From NCBI GenBank assembly GCA_947492955.1, contig CANLOV010000007.1, positions 124,001-188,000 of the forward strand: DNA of 64,000 nucleotides, written 5' to 3'. Origin of the DNA: an uncultured Cellulophaga sp. Its GTDB lineage: Bacteria; Bacteroidota; Bacteroidia; Flavobacteriales; Flavobacteriaceae. Shown here one piece after another: positions 45,408 through 57,614 of the stretch. A model generated the notes under the pieces. The model ran no database searches. It was not told the origin of the DNA and saw only the letters and a program-made list of their open reading frames with translations. The translations under genes were made by a program, and so were the position numbers. Within the stretch, counting starts at the first letter, position 1; every line of letters begins with the position of its first letter.

Positions 45408-45764
45408 ATGGAATCATTAATTAAATTTGTTCAAGACGAATTTGTTCCTAAAAAAGATTTCCCTAAATTTTCTGCTGGTGATACAATTACTGTATACTAT
45501 GAAATTAAGGAAGGTGAAAAAACACGTACTCAGTTTTTTAGAGGTGTTGTAATACAAAGAAAAGGTAGCGGTACTACAGAAACTTTTACTATTCGTAAAA
45601 TGTCTGGTACTGTTGGTGTAGAGCGTATATTTCCTGTAAATATGCCAGCACTACAAAAAGTTGAAATAAACAAAAAAGGTAAAGTACGTAGAGCTCGTAT
45701 TTACTACTTCAGAGGTCTTACTGGTAAAAAAGCAAGAATTAAAGAGGTACGTTCTCGTTCTTAA
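45408..45764 (+). CDS. rplS: 50S ribosomal protein L19
   Basis: A 118-residue L19, the usual length. Recognisable blocks are FSAGDTITVYYEIKEGEKTR, FRGVVIQRKGSG, FTIRKMSGTVGVERIFPVN and KVRRARIYYFRGLTGKKARI. It sits at the interface of the ribosomal subunits. A strong terminator follows 22 bp after its stop. Confidence 0.98.
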   Translation: MESLIKFVQDEFVPKKDFPKFSAGDTITVYYEIKEGEKTRTQFFRGVVIQRKGSGTTETFTIRKMSGTVGVERIFPVNMPALQKVEINKKGKVRRARIYYFRGLTGKKARIKEVRSRS

Positions 45765-45786
45765 AAACAAATATTTTTATATTATA

Positions 45787-45818
45787 AAACGTCTGCTATA
45801 TAGCAGACGTTTTTGTTT
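45787..45818 (+). terminator. Terminator of rplS
   Basis: AAAACGTCTGCTAT and ATAGCAGACGTTTT form a perfect inverted repeat (45787-45814) ending in a T-run. Confidence 0.93.
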
Positions 45819-46310
45819 ATAAACAATTGTTAATATCTATAGTTAATATTATGTTGATTATTAGTTAGTTATAATTTTTTAAAATAATGTAACATTACTT
45901 ACCTTGTAAGTGTAATGGTATTAAAATTGCATTAGCAATAATAATTAATCATCACTATAAAGTTAGCGTTCTTTATATAGTTGTGTACCTTGAGTAATAA
46001 ATAATTTAGCAAATAGATTAGTTAAAACAAAAAGGGAATCTGTAAATTATAAAAGATTATATCTATTTATAATTTTAAGAAGTATTTCATTATTACTAAA
46101 ACGATATAAAAATATTGTAAGTATAGTGGAAAATGTAAACAACGAAAAAGAAATCTTAGTAACTTAGGTAAAAAGATTTTAAACGTTGAAATAGCAGCGC
46201 AAAAGCAATCAATGGTTGCCATTCTATTTTTAATTAAATAGAGCTAAGAATTTGTAAAACTATTTCTAAAAGCCATATCAAAACACAAGGTGTAATGATA
46301 TGGCTTTTGC
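45819..46310 (+). ncRNA. Gene-free stretch ending in a terminator; candidate small RNA
   Basis: About 450 bp lie between the rplS terminator and a second strong terminator at 46268-46308, with no ORF of coding character. An unaccounted terminator implies a transcript. The segment contains small hairpins (for example AATGG-TTG-CCATT near 46210 and CTATTT/AAATAG near 46230). No TAnnTTTG promoter with correct spacing was found, and it does not resemble tmRNA, SRP RNA or RNase P RNA. Strand is assumed from the terminator's T-run. Confidence 0.3.
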
Positions 46311-46316
46311 TTTTTT
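46268..46316 (+). terminator. Terminator upstream of icd
   Basis: AAAAGCCATATCA (46268-46280) pairs with TGATATGGCTTTT (46296-46308) and is followed by GCTTTTTT. It has no obvious gene to its left. Confidence 0.88.
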
Positions 46317-46401
46317 ATAAAAAGTGTAAAAATTTCACATATTCGTAGTAAGAAGAGTTAAAGATTACAAAATTCCCAACATTAACAATAACTTAATATT
46401 G

Positions 46402-46409
46402 TATCTTTG
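46402..46409 (+). promoter_or_regulatory. Probable -7 element of icd
   Basis: TATCTTTG matches the TAnnTTTG box and lies 28 bp before the icd start; no clear upstream TTTG. Confidence 0.45.
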
Positions 46410-46419
46410 CCCCGCTTAA

Positions 46420-48654
<2,235 letters not shown>

Positions 48655-48675
48655 CATAGATACTTTATAATATAC

Positions 48676-48708
48676 AAGCCATCACTTATTTTGTGATGGC
48701 TTTTTTTA
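48676..48708 (+). terminator. Terminator of icd
   Basis: AAGCCATCAC pairs with GTGATGGCTT around a seven-base loop, followed by seven T's. Confidence 0.93.
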
Positions 48709-48777
48709 TTTTAATATACTGTTAAGTTTTATAGGTTAGTTTCAATTATAGCTACATTTACAAAAAAATTGCTTTTA

Positions 48778-51153
48778 ATGAGAACACATTTCTTGCATGT
48801 AATTTTATTGCTATTATTCTTTAGCATACAGATTAATGCTCAAAAAAAATACACTCTAAATGGTGTTATTACAGAAGAATCTAGTAATGAAACACTAATT
48901 GGAGTAACCCTAGTTATTCCAAATTTAAATATTGGTGTTACTACAAACGAATATGGGTTTTATTCTATAACACTACCAGAAGGCTCTTATGAAATTTTAG
49001 TTAGTTATATAGGTTTTAAAGATGTAACTAAAAAAATAGAATTAAATCAAAATTTAAAATTAAATATTCAATTAACAGAACAAGCAGAGCAATTACAAGA
49101 AATTGTAGTTACGGAAGATGTAGAAAAATTAAACATTAAAAAACCTCAAATGAGTGTTAATGCTTTATCTGCTAATAGTATAAAAAAAATACCTGCTGTA
49201 TTAGGAGAAGCCGATGTTATAAAATCTATTGTATTACTCCCTGGTGTTACAAGTGCTGGTGAAGGTGCCTCTGGTTTTAATGTTAGAGGCGGTTCTGTAG
49301 ATCAAAATTTAATATTATTAGATGAGGCTACTATTTTTAACTCCTCTCACCTATTCGGTTTTTTTTCCGTGTTTAATCCAGATGCAATAAAAGATATAAA
49401 ATTATACAAAGGAGCTATACCTGCCAGGTATGGCGGTCGGCTATCTTCTGTTTTAGATATCTATCAAAAAGAAGGAAACAGTAAAAATTTTAAAGCCAAC
49501 GGAGGTATTGGTTTTGTTGCTAGTAGGTTACTTTTAGAAGGTCCCATAAAAAAAAATAAAGGAGCTTTTTTATTTGGTGGTAGAAGTTCTTATGCCCACT
49601 TATTATTACCTCTTTTTAACAATGATAATAAGGCCTATTTTTATGATTTAAACACCAAATTAAATTATCGCATTAATAATAATAACAATCTTTATTTATC
49701 TGGGTATTTTGGCAGGGATGTTTTTAGTATCTCAGATATTTTTATAAATACGTATGGCAATTCAGTTGTTAATTTAAGGTGGAACCATTTATTTTCCGAT
49801 AAATTGTTTAGCAATTTATCTTTAATTTATTCTGATTATTTCTACGGTTTAGAGTTAGATTTTGTTGGGTTTAAATGGAATTCTGGTATTCAAAACTTTA
49901 ACCTTAAATATGATTTTAAAAATTATATTTCTGATAAGTTTCAACTAAATTATGGCTTAAGTAACACTTATTATAGGTTTAATCCTGGTGAAATAGAACC
50001 TAATAGTGATGAGTCTGGCATACTTTCAGATAAGCTTATTAACAAATATGCTAATGAGTTTGCAGCATATATAGATGCTGAGCATCAAATTACAAATAAG
50101 CTTACGCTTCAATATGGTTTGCGATGGAGTTCTTTTATTAGATTAGGTCAGGACGAATTAAACCGATACCAAGATAATATCCCTGTTCTTTTTAACGAAC
50201 AATTTCAAATTTACGAAGAAGCTACTCCTGTAGAAACCGAAAATTTTAAAAGGAGTGACCAACTAGCTAATTTTAATAATTTAGAACCTAGACTTGCCTT
50301 ATCTTATGTACTAAATGAAAAAAGTTCTATAAAAGCAAGTTACAATCATATGGCGCAATACCTTCATTTATTATCTAATACCAGTTCCCCTACTCCTTTA
50401 GATGTATGGACACCTAGTGGCAGATATATAAAGCCACAAATATTAGATCAATACGCAATTGGCTATTTTAAAAACTTTAACAACAACACTTATTCTATAG
50501 AAACCGAAGCTTACTATAAAAGCATTAATAATAGAATAGACTATATAGATGGTGCCAATCTAATAGCCAATGATGCTATAGAACAGGTAATTTTAAATGG
50601 AGAAGCCAGAGCTTTTGGTTTTGAATTTTTATTACGAAAAAATGAAGGTGATCTTAAAGGGTGGCTATCTTATACATTATCTAAATCTGAGCAAAGAACA
50701 TTAGGTAGAAATAATAATGAACCTGGAATTAATCAAGGAGAATGGTATAAAACTCCATACGATAAAACTCATGATGTATCATTAAACCTAACTTATGACA
50801 TTAACCAAAAATGGAGTATAAATAGTAATTTTGTGTATCAAACTGGGCAACCAACAAACTACCCCATTGGTCAATTTCAACTTAAAAACTTATCCATTCC
50901 AATTTATGGAGATCGTAATATAGAAAGGCTACCCTCTTATCATAGAGTAGATATTTCGGCAACTCTTACGCCTAAAAAAAACAAAAATAGAAAATGGAAA
51001 AATGAATGGGTATTTAGTATTTATAACCTATACAATAGAAGAAATGCTGCTTCTATAAATTTTGGACAGAATGTGGATACACGAAATAATGAAGCTATTA
51101 GAACATCAATTTTTGGTGTAATCCCTTCTATAACCTATAATTTTAAACTATAG
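48778..51153 (+). CDS. TonB-dependent outer-membrane receptor with CarboxypepD-like domain (copy 2)
   Basis: The 791-residue protein is read from the ATG at 48778; the longer TTG-start version from 48769 adds MLL before the signal and is less likely. Signal peptide (about 1-22), CarboxypepD-like domain (GVITEESSNETLIGVTLVI), plug domain (DVIKSIVLLPGVTSAGEGAS, FNVRGGSVDQNLILLDEA) and barrel ending YNFKL. It matches the receptor at 21553-23919 throughout, with the shared block TPLDVWTPSGRYIKPQ. The DUF4249 lipoprotein follows 3 bp downstream. Ligand unknown; the paralogues may differ in specificity. Confidence 0.93.
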   Translation: MRTHFLHVILLLLFFSIQINAQKKYTLNGVITEESSNETLIGVTLVIPNLNIGVTTNEYGFYSITLPEGSYEILVSYIGFKDVTKKIELNQNLKLNIQLTEQAEQLQEIVVTEDVEKLNIKKPQMSVNALSANSIKKIPAVLGEADVIKSIVLLPGVTSAGEGASGFNVRGGSVDQNLILLDEATIFNSSHLFGFFSVFNPDAIKDIKLYKGAIPARYGGRLSSVLDIYQKEGNSKNFKANGGIGFVASRLLLEGPIKKNKGAFLFGGRSSYAHLLLPLFNNDNKAYFYDLNTKLNYRINNNNNLYLSGYFGRDVFSISDIFINTYGNSVVNLRWNHLFSDKLFSNLSLIYSDYFYGLELDFVGFKWNSGIQNFNLKYDFKNYISDKFQLNYGLSNTYYRFNPGEIEPNSDESGILSDKLINKYANEFAAYIDAEHQITNKLTLQYGLRWSSFIRLGQDELNRYQDNIPVLFNEQFQIYEEATPVETENFKRSDQLANFNNLEPRLALSYVLNEKSSIKASYNHMAQYLHLLSNTSSPTPLDVWTPSGRYIKPQILDQYAIGYFKNFNNNTYSIETEAYYKSINNRIDYIDGANLIANDAIEQVILNGEARAFGFEFLLRKNEGDLKGWLSYTLSKSEQRTLGRNNNEPGINQGEWYKTPYDKTHDVSLNLTYDINQKWSINSNFVYQTGQPTNYPIGQFQLKNLSIPIYGDRNIERLPSYHRVDISATLTPKKNKNRKWKNEWVFSIYNLYNRRNAASINFGQNVDTRNNEAIRTSIFGVIPSITYNFKL

Positions 51154-51156
51154 AAA

Positions 51157-51969
51157 ATGAAAAAAAGAATATTCTTATTTATTTTTTCCGTACTTCTTAT
51201 TAGCTGTGAGGATGTAATAGATGTTGATTTACCTACAGCAGAACCAAGATTAGTGATTGATGCTAATTTTAATATTTTCCTAAATCAGCCATCTCTTAAT
51301 CTTAATAATTTTATTAGACTTACACTCACTGGTTCTTTTTTTGATGAAAATGTTCCTGTTGTAAATAATGCTACAGTTTTCATTATTGATAAAGACAATG
51401 ATATTACTTTTAATTTTTCTGAATTAAATGAATCTGGAATCTATGTTCCAGAAACAGATATTGTTCCCGAAATTGATGCTATTTATGAATTAAACGTTAT
51501 ATATAAGGGTGAAACATATAGAGCAACAGCTAATTTTATACCTACAGTACCTATAGATTCTGTTATAAAAGGAAATACTAAATTATTTAATGGAGATGAA
51601 ACAGAAGTAATTGTATCCTTTACTGATAGTGCATTAAGAGAAGATTTTTATTTATTTGATTTAGATTTTGGAATGTTTTTAACTACAGAAGATGAGTTTT
51701 ATAATGGAGAAACCTTTGTTTTTTCATATTTCTATGACAATATTATAGAAGATCAAAGTATTGATATAAACATTATCGGAGTAGATAAACAATTCTATAA
51801 TTATTTAACACTAATTATTGAGCAGAACGGACAAAATGGCGGTGGACCTTTTCAAACAACTCCTGCTACTGTAAGAGGTAATATTGTAAATATTACCAAT
51901 CCAGACAATTACCCTTTAGGGTACTTTAGCATTTCCGAAGCCAATAATTTTAATTTTACACTAGAATAA
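51157..51969 (+). CDS. DUF4249-family lipoprotein (copy 2)
   Basis: A 270-residue lipoprotein with lipobox LLISC followed by EDVIDVDL, the same start as copy 1. The beta-rich body carries the DUF4249 pattern (EPRLVIDANFNIF, then INIIGVDKQFYNYLTLIIEQ) and the end block NITNPDNYPLGYFSISEA. It begins 3 bp after the TonB receptor stop, hence a translationally linked pair. It is convergent with the LpxR-like gene, 13 bp away, with no separate terminator visible. Confidence 0.87.
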   Translation: MKKRIFLFIFSVLLISCEDVIDVDLPTAEPRLVIDANFNIFLNQPSLNLNNFIRLTLTGSFFDENVPVVNNATVFIIDKDNDITFNFSELNESGIYVPETDIVPEIDAIYELNVIYKGETYRATANFIPTVPIDSVIKGNTKLFNGDETEVIVSFTDSALREDFYLFDLDFGMFLTTEDEFYNGETFVFSYFYDNIIEDQSIDINIIGVDKQFYNYLTLIIEQNGQNGGGPFQTTPATVRGNIVNITNPDNYPLGYFSISEANNFNFTLE

Positions 51970-51982
51970 TTTTAATATTATT

Positions 51983-52924
51983 TTAAAAATTTATTGCATA
52001 ACCTATTGTTCCGTAAGCATGTGAAGTTGCTAACAACGTTTCTTTAGAATTATAATTATAGACTAATTTAAAAGTGCTTCTTTTTACCTTTACAACTCCT
52101 CCTATTTCTAATTTTAATATATGATTTTCTATGGGTGTTGTAAATAATACTTCATTTTTAAATAAACTACCATGAATTAGGGCATTATGAGCTACGTATT
52201 TATAACCTATAGAAGCATATCCATAAAATTCATTAATTCCATTAATATCTATTGCCTTAATGCGAGATGTATTTTTTAAATCATTGAACTTACCAAAAAC
52301 ATAACGAATATCATTCTCTATAAAAATATCCTTTGTTCCTAGACTTGTAGCTATTTTATAATCTAAAACATTTCTTGTATTCAATTGCCAATTTAATATA
52401 TAAACTGCTTTTATATTAAATAAAATCTTAAATGCAATTTCCTCTGTCCATGGAGGTGAACTGTCTATACCAAAAAAATTATGATACCATGTTTGTAAAT
52501 CTCCAGATAATGATTCTTTTCCTGTGATACCTACTTCTGAAGCCAGTACAAAAACTGATTTTTTTTTAATAGTTGCTAGTTCATATTTAGCATAAGACCA
52601 ACCTGCATAAGGTCTATCAAAATCATTTACATTTACAGATTGTATATTTTTTGGTGTATATATTTCATTTCCTAGGGTTAAAGCATACTGTAACTTATCT
52701 TTTGTATTTTTAGAAAAAAAGTTGTTTTTTTTAACTTTCTTATATGTAATATAAACACCACTTGTATAATATTGATCTCTATCTACAAATTTATCATTAC
52801 TTACAGAAAGCTCTAATTGTTGATTATATTCCTGACTATGTAGAGAGGCAGTAATAATGACAATCATACCAAATAATATGTGCTTTTTTAAAAAGAAAAA
52901 AAAAAAGTTTGGCAAAAATTTCAT
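51983..52924 (-). CDS. LpxR-like outer-membrane lipid A deacylase
   Basis: A 313-residue protein with a signal peptide (about 1-29) and a predicted beta-barrel. The LpxR-family block SNDKFVDRDQYYTSGVYITY holds the Asn-Asp and Thr of the active site, and FDRPYAGWSYA and the later WYHNFFG contain the conserved Arg/Pro and His. LpxR removes the 3'-acyloxyacyl chain of lipid A at the surface. Many Flavobacteriia keep family members; activity here is inferred from the conserved residues. Confidence 0.87.
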   Translation of the reverse strand: MKFLPNFFFFFLKKHILFGMIVIITASLHSQEYNQQLELSVSNDKFVDRDQYYTSGVYITYKKVKKNNFFSKNTKDKLQYALTLGNEIYTPKNIQSVNVNDFDRPYAGWSYAKYELATIKKKSVFVLASEVGITGKESLSGDLQTWYHNFFGIDSSPPWTEEIAFKILFNIKAVYILNWQLNTRNVLDYKIATSLGTKDIFIENDIRYVFGKFNDLKNTSRIKAIDINGINEFYGYASIGYKYVAHNALIHGSLFKNEVLFTTPIENHILKLEIGGVVKVKRSTFKLVYNYNSKETLLATSHAYGTIGYAINF

Positions 52925-53081
52925 AATTAACTAATTCATTTTTAAGTCGTTAAAACTCTATACACCTTCCATTAAAATTCTATTTAAAAACTTCTGTACC
53001 AAAAAAACATGATAAAGTGTAGCTCTTAAGACTATATATAACTCTCTTTTTTATTTTCTAGTATAAAAATTACTAATTGTA

Positions 53082-54617
53082 CTACCCTAACCACCCTTCT
53101 CTATCTAGGCTTCTATATTGTATAGCTTCAGCAATATGCGTTCCGTTAATTGCTTCCGTATTTTCTAAATCAGCAATTGTACGGGCTACTTTTAAAATAC
53201 GGTCATAGGCACGGGCAGAAAGATTTAAACGTTCCATGGCATTTTTTAATAATTCTTTAGAGGCATCATCTAACTTACAATACGCTCTAATTTGCTTGGT
53301 ATTCATTTGCGCATTGTAATGTACATTTTCTAATGTAGCAAATCGTTGCGTTTGTACTTCTCTAGCTTTTGTTACTCTCTTCCTAATTGCAACACTACTT
53401 TCACCTTTTCGATCTTCCGATAATTTATCAAAAGGAACAGGAGTTACTTCTATATGAATATCTATACGATCCAATAAAGGTCCAGATATTTTTCCCATAT
53501 AACGTTGCATCTCGGCAGGAGAAGAAGTTACAGGTGCGTCGGGATCATTAAAATAACCCCCAGGACTTGGGTTCATACTAGCAACTAACATAAAACTACT
53601 AGGATAAGTAACTGTAAAACGAGCTCTAGATATTGTAACTTCCCTATCTTCTAATGGCTGACGCATTACTTCTAATACACCTCGTTTAAACTCGGGCAAC
53701 TCATCTAAAAACAAAACACCATTATGCGATAATGATATTTCTCCTGGTTGCGGATATGCACCCCCTCCTACTAGAGCCACATCTGATATGGTATGATGCG
53801 GGCTACGAAAAGGACGTTGATTCATAAGTCCCATATTTTTTACTTTACCCACTACACTATGTATTTTTGTAGTTTCTAAAGCTTCATGCAAGGTCATTGG
53901 TGGTAAAATAGAAGGTAAGCGTTTTGCTAACATGGTTTTACCCGAACCAGGCGGACCAATTAAAATAATATTATGTCCTCCTGCTGCCGCAATTTCCATA
54001 CATCGTTTTATACTTTCTTGTCCTTTTACATCAGAAAAATCAAACTCAGGAAATTCTAAACTTTTATAAAACTCTGCTCTAGTATCTATAATTGTTTGTT
54101 CAAGAGGTTTTTGTTTATCAAAAAAATCTATTACTTCTATTATATTTTCTATTCCATAAACTTCTAAATCGCCAACAATAGCTGCTTCTTTCGCATTTTG
54201 CTTTGGTAAAATAAAGCCTTTAAATCCTTCTTCTTGTGCTTTTATGGCTATAGGCAAAGCTCCTTTTATGGGCTGTAAACTTCCGTCCAATGAAAGTTCT
54301 CCCATTATTAAATATTTTTCTATACCCTCAGATTTAATCTGATTGGATGCTGCTAATATTCCTAATGCCAAAGTTAAATCATAAGCCGACCCTTCTTTGC
54401 GCATATCGGCAGGTGCCATATTTATAGTTATTTTTTTGCCTGGAATTTTGTAGCCATTATTTTGTAATGCTGCAGCAATACGGTAATTACTTTCTTTTAT
54501 AGCATTATCTGGTAACCCTACTAAATGATATCCTATTCCTTTATCTATATTAACCTCTACTGTAATTGTGGTTGCCTCTACACCAAAAACAGCACTTCCA
54601 AAAATTTTCGTAAGCAT
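53082..54617 (-). CDS. YifB/ComM-family Mg-chelatase-like AAA+ ATPase
   Basis: A 511-residue protein: N-terminal Lon-substrate-binding-like region (AVFGVEATTITVEVNIDKGI), AAA+ core with Walker A IGPPGSGKTMLAKRLP and the Mg-chelatase signature FRSPHHTISDVALVGGG. A sensor block SFMLVASMNPSPGGYF and C-terminal domain follow. In naturally competent bacteria ComM acts as a branch-migration helicase in transformation. Length is normal. The gene is downstream of the T9SS adhesin operon's terminator and apparently separate. Confidence 0.96.
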   Translation of the reverse strand: MLTKIFGSAVFGVEATTITVEVNIDKGIGYHLVGLPDNAIKESNYRIAAALQNNGYKIPGKKITINMAPADMRKEGSAYDLTLALGILAASNQIKSEGIEKYLIMGELSLDGSLQPIKGALPIAIKAQEEGFKGFILPKQNAKEAAIVGDLEVYGIENIIEVIDFFDKQKPLEQTIIDTRAEFYKSLEFPEFDFSDVKGQESIKRCMEIAAAGGHNIILIGPPGSGKTMLAKRLPSILPPMTLHEALETTKIHSVVGKVKNMGLMNQRPFRSPHHTISDVALVGGGAYPQPGEISLSHNGVLFLDELPEFKRGVLEVMRQPLEDREVTISRARFTVTYPSSFMLVASMNPSPGGYFNDPDAPVTSSPAEMQRYMGKISGPLLDRIDIHIEVTPVPFDKLSEDRKGESSVAIRKRVTKAREVQTQRFATLENVHYNAQMNTKQIRAYCKLDDASKELLKNAMERLNLSARAYDRILKVARTIADLENTEAINGTHIAEAIQYRSLDREGWLG

Positions 54618-54656
54618 TAAATAATATTTTTCGACTACAATGTAGGAAATAAAAAC

Positions 54657-54697
54657 AAAAAAGACAGCTCTATACAGAACTGTCTTTTTTGTTTTTT
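54657..54697 (-). terminator. Terminator of the T9SS adhesin operon
   Basis: AAAAAAGACAG (54657-54667) pairs with CTGTCTTTTTT (54680-54690). On minus it is followed by TTTTTTGTTTTT, so it ends the leftward operon 16 bp after the stop of the OmpA gene. Confidence 0.9.
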
Positions 54698-54712
54698 TAA
54701 AATATACCGCTT

Positions 54713-56647
54713 TTACTTTACAACTATAAATTCTGATCTACGATTCATTTGGTGTCTTCCTTCTGAACATGGGACTAAATCTTCACATTCATTGGTAAGC
54801 TCTCTTTCTCCATAACCATTTCCAGATAATCTAGATGGATTTATTCCTTTAGATACCAAATAGGCTACTGTTGCTTTTGCTCTTCGCATAGATAAACTAT
54901 CGTTATAAGCTTTACTAGATCTAGAATCTGTGTGCGATCGTACATCTATTTTAACACTTGGGTTTGCATTCATATAACCTAATACTTTTTCTAATGTACG
55001 TCTTGCATCTGCTCTTATAAAAGACTTATCTAAATCAAAATAAATAGGCTCTAAATTTAAATACTTTGTTAAGTCTGTTCCTAATGGTGCCACTTTTTTC
55101 TCCATTCCTAATAAAACTTCTACTCCCATTACATCTTCAGAATTAGCTATGGCAAAAAACTTATTTCCTGGTTCATAATATGCCCTAGTAGCTTCTATGG
55201 TATAATCACCATCTTGGCATTTTTCTTCAAAAGAAAAACTTCCACGATCATCAGATTCTATTTCTTTTAATACATTTCCTTTACTATTTACAATACGTAA
55301 CTTTGTATTAGGTAATAAAGCCCCCGTTTTTTCATCTTTAACTACTCCTGAAACTTGTAAATTACAGTCTATTTCTAAAGGTGTTGTTTGTTTAAAGCTA
55401 TAAATATCATCGCTACCTACTCCGCCTTTGCGGTTAGAAGCAAAATATCCTTCTTTCTTCTCTTCGTTAATAATAAAAGAAAAATCGTCTTGTTTAGTAT
55501 TTACTGGTGCTCCTATATTTACCACATAACTATCTTGTAGAGTTGCAGCAAAAACATCTAAACCACCTAAGCCTGGATGTCCGTCTGATGCAAAATATAA
55601 TATATTAGAAGGAGTAATAAACGGAAAGGTTTCTCTTGCTTCTGTATTAATTCTATTTCCTAAGTTTTTTGGTTCTCCAAAGGTTCCATCTTCATTAATA
55701 TCTACTACAAAAATATCTGACAAGCCATAGGTTCCAGGCATATCTGATGAAAAATATAATTTTTTATCATCTGCACTTAAAGTAGGGTGCGCTACTGAAT
55801 AATCATCGCTATTAAATGGTAATTCTGTAATATTTACCCAATCTCCATTTTCTAATGTTGCCCTATAAATTTTTAATCTACTTACTCCTTTAATATCCCT
55901 AGAAAACTTTCCTCGTTTAGAATTATTTCTAGTAAAATATAATGTTTGTCCGTCTTTTGTAAAAGCTGTTGAAGATTCGTGTGTTTTTTTATTTAAATTT
56001 CTAGAAAGCTTTTTACTATTCTTTGAAGTTCCTTCTTCACTTATTTTAGTTTTATATAAGTTTAAAAAAGATTTTCTATTCCAAGCATGAACACTTTTTG
56101 CAATTATTCCAGAATCTCTTGCTGTAGAAAACACTAATTCTTCTCCGTAATATGAAGGGGCAAAATCTGACCCCTTAGAATTTAGAGCTTCATTATTAAT
56201 AATATATCGCCCAGATTGTTCCTTTATTTTTTCTAAATAATTTTTATTTTTCTCAAACTTTGATACTCTTATATCATTTGATGTTGCTTCTTTAAATTTT
56301 TCCATCCAATAATCTGATTCACTATATCTTTCTAAGGATTTTAAAGTTTGAGAATATCTGTATAAATAATCTGGTTCTATAGTAGCATCTTCTAACTGAT
56401 GCAATTTACGATACCACTCCGAAGCTTCTGCATAATTTGCATTATGATAATTTGCATTTCCTAAATTCTTATAGATTTGTTCAGAAGTGTATCCATCTTT
56501 TACTAAATCTTCATATGAATCTATAGCTTTAGCATAAGCATAGTTTTCAAAATTATCTTCTGCTTTTTTTTCTTTTAGAGTTTGTCCTATAGCTAACGAA
56601 CTAGCTAACAACGCACTTAAAATGATATATTTTAATTTATTATTCAT
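54713..56647 (-). CDS. TPR-PD40-OmpA protein of the T9SS adhesin operon
   Basis: A 644-residue periplasmic protein. Signal peptide (about 1-22), TPR-like helices (YLNK, NLGNANYHNANYAEASEWYR) and a PD40 propeller at about 150-410 (SADDKKLYFSSDMPGTYGLS). A CarboxypepD-like domain at about 430-520 (GVVKDEKTGALLPNTKLRIV) precedes the OmpA C-terminal domain at about 530-644 (YFDLDKSFIRADARRTLEKV, then RGYGE-type block). The OmpA part anchors to peptidoglycan. It is the last gene of the operon after PorP/SprF, the place SprE/PorE-like or OmpA partners take in known adhesin loci. Confidence 0.93.
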   Translation of the reverse strand: MNNKLKYIILSALLASSLAIGQTLKEKKAEDNFENYAYAKAIDSYEDLVKDGYTSEQIYKNLGNANYHNANYAEASEWYRKLHQLEDATIEPDYLYRYSQTLKSLERYSESDYWMEKFKEATSNDIRVSKFEKNKNYLEKIKEQSGRYIINNEALNSKGSDFAPSYYGEELVFSTARDSGIIAKSVHAWNRKSFLNLYKTKISEEGTSKNSKKLSRNLNKKTHESSTAFTKDGQTLYFTRNNSKRGKFSRDIKGVSRLKIYRATLENGDWVNITELPFNSDDYSVAHPTLSADDKKLYFSSDMPGTYGLSDIFVVDINEDGTFGEPKNLGNRINTEARETFPFITPSNILYFASDGHPGLGGLDVFAATLQDSYVVNIGAPVNTKQDDFSFIINEEKKEGYFASNRKGGVGSDDIYSFKQTTPLEIDCNLQVSGVVKDEKTGALLPNTKLRIVNSKGNVLKEIESDDRGSFSFEEKCQDGDYTIEATRAYYEPGNKFFAIANSEDVMGVEVLLGMEKKVAPLGTDLTKYLNLEPIYFDLDKSFIRADARRTLEKVLGYMNANPSVKIDVRSHTDSRSSKAYNDSLSMRRAKATVAYLVSKGINPSRLSGNGYGERELTNECEDLVPCSEGRHQMNRRSEFIVVK

Positions 56648-56658
56648 AATGCTAATTT

Positions 56659-57585
56659 TTAGAAAAATCTAGGTGTCAATACTTTTTTGTGTTTTGTAAA
56701 AAGTTCATATCTCAAAAATATTTCGAACGAACCATCATTAAACTGAGTACTACCTAAATCTGTAGTTTCTCTATCGTACGCTAATCCTAACATTAATTGA
56801 TCCGTTATTTGAAAACCAAATAGTGCACTTACTGCGGCATCCCAACGATAAGCTGCTCCTAAAGAAAATTTATCATTAAATAAAAGACTTGCTGATAAAT
56901 CGGCTTGTAAAGGAGCTCCTTTAACTGCCTTAAATAAAAGAGCTGGTTTTAACTTTACATTTCTATTTAAATCAAAAACATATCCTGTTATTAAATATAA
57001 ATTCAATCTTTCTGTTGCCAAAAAAGAAGTATTCCCAGAAGTTTCAAAATGTTTTGTTTGTAAAAAGTTTGGAATAGAAAATCCTGCATAAAACTTATTA
57101 GTGTGGTAGTAAATACCTGCACCAAAATTTGGTGAAAATTTTTGATCAATAGCAGGAATATTAGCTTCCGCTACATAATTTCTTAATTTATTAAAATCTA
57201 AGTTTAATAAATGTCCCCCTGCTTTTACTCCAAAGGATAGTTTCTTATCATTAGAAAATGGAATTGTATAAGAAAAGGCAGCATCAAAATAAGTATCTTG
57301 ATTAGTACCATTCCCTATTTCATCATTTACAATAGATAAACCTAAGCCCACTCTGTTAGATACAGGGGTATGAAAATTAAGTGTATACGTTGTTGGCGCA
57401 CCATCTAAACCTACCCATTGAGACCTATGTAATGCTGCTATACTTAATACTCCTCTAGATCCTGCATATGCTGGATTTATAGCTATTGTATTATACATGT
57501 ACTGTGTATATTGAGCATCTTGTTGGGCCATAAGGCCTCCTAAAGAGGCCATTATTAAGACTACTGCTATAATTATTTTTCTCAT
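56659..57585 (-). CDS. PorP/SprF-family T9SS membrane protein
   Basis: A 308-residue outer-membrane protein with a signal peptide (about 1-20). The diagnostic start of the family follows: QDAQYTQYMYNTIAINPAYAGSRG. The barrel ends in the aromatic-rich FLRYELFTKHKK segment. SprF-like proteins are needed for secretion of, and binding of, cargo with type B C-terminal domains in Flavobacterium. Its position directly after the giant cargo gene (29 bp) and 11 bp before the OmpA gene fits this role. Compare the longer SPOR-fused member at 17706. Confidence 0.95.
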   Translation of the reverse strand: MRKIIIAVVLIMASLGGLMAQQDAQYTQYMYNTIAINPAYAGSRGVLSIAALHRSQWVGLDGAPTTYTLNFHTPVSNRVGLGLSIVNDEIGNGTNQDTYFDAAFSYTIPFSNDKKLSFGVKAGGHLLNLDFNKLRNYVAEANIPAIDQKFSPNFGAGIYYHTNKFYAGFSIPNFLQTKHFETSGNTSFLATERLNLYLITGYVFDLNRNVKLKPALLFKAVKGAPLQADLSASLLFNDKFSLGAAYRWDAAVSALFGFQITDQLMLGLAYDRETTDLGSTQFNDGSFEIFLRYELFTKHKKVLTPRFF

Positions 57586-57614
57586 GACTTTTTTTAACTT
57601 AATTCTTATTAATT

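Noticed and set aside
48769-48777. TTG start for the second TonB receptor
   Set aside because: The ATG at 48778 begins a normal signal peptide; the TTG adds three residues without benefit.
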